64,000 nt of DNA from Flabesymbios commensalis (Eukaryota; Annelida; Polychaeta; Terebellida; Flabelligeridae), in NCBI GenBank assembly GCA_964017125.1, contig OZ024914.1:26416346-26480345 (forward strand), written 5' to 3'. The first letter of the stretch is position 1. Each line of letters starts with the position of its first letter. The translations under genes and the position numbers were made by a program. This document shows positions 63,791 to 64,000 of the stretch, in pieces. Below the pieces are notes generated by a model that saw only the letters and a list, made by a program, of their open reading frames with translations, was not told where the DNA came from and made no database searches.

Positions 63791-64000
63791 GATTACCTGA
63801 TTATCTAGTCATCTACCATAAACCATTTTTTTTAATTTAATGACACTTTATTTGGTGTGAAACTAAAAAATTTTAACAGTAAAACCTGCTATGAGCCACC
63901 TTTGAGGTACAGGAAAAGTGACCTTTCAAGACAGGTGGCTGCCCATAGGACGTTCATTTATACAAAATGTCATTTTGTGGAATGGCCCAGTGGCCTCCCA

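Overview
The window looks like a piece of an animal genome, most likely a marine or aquatic invertebrate. Reasons: a single liprin-alpha gene split into many short exons with conventional GT-AG introns, AT-rich introns, and an extreme density of small DNA-transposon-like, fold-back, SINE and tandem-repeat sequences. The species cannot be fixed from sequence alone; a lophotrochozoan or an early-branching deuterostome would fit, but this is inference.

The only protein-coding gene I can support is liprin-alpha (PPFIA family), on the + strand. Nineteen exons between 23854 and 63266 read through with matching phases and encode about 988 residues: the end of the N-terminal coiled coil, the rest of the long coiled-coil region, the serine/proline-rich linker, SAM1, and the start of SAM2. 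The usual N-terminal exons are not seen and the rest of SAM2 and SAM3 lie past the right edge. A candidate alternative first coding exon sits at 18446-18568. Two exons carry in-frame alternative donors, and one intron holds two candidate frame-preserving microexons, so the linker before SAM1 may be a splicing hotspot.

Layout: 1-4779 and 7873-12651 are an apparently exact direct repeat (offset 7872), separated by 3.1 kb of other sequence. From 12.6 to 14.1 kb there is a ~145-bp satellite, followed by a terminal-hairpin element and about 3.5 kb with no recognised gene. From 18.4 kb on is the liprin locus. Its introns hold three copies of an element beginning AGCCCGCC (14.5, 19.0 and 30.3 kb), many ~105-bp palindromes whose ends read CCAGCAAACACGAGAC, at least 15 elements of about 170-245 bp starting CCCTT and flanked by TTAA (piggyBac-like MITEs by structure), a 2-kb 30-bp minisatellite (37.7-39.7 kb), a ~150-bp array inside a terminal-hairpin element (48.6-49.8 kb) and a ~170-bp array (50.5-51.4 kb).

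The most interesting structural observation is that the palindrome family seems to be built in layers: an outer palindrome whose centre contains TTAA, filled either by a second palindromic core or by a CCCTT/TTAA element. No virus-derived element, CRISPR array, rRNA or free-standing functional tRNA gene was recognised.
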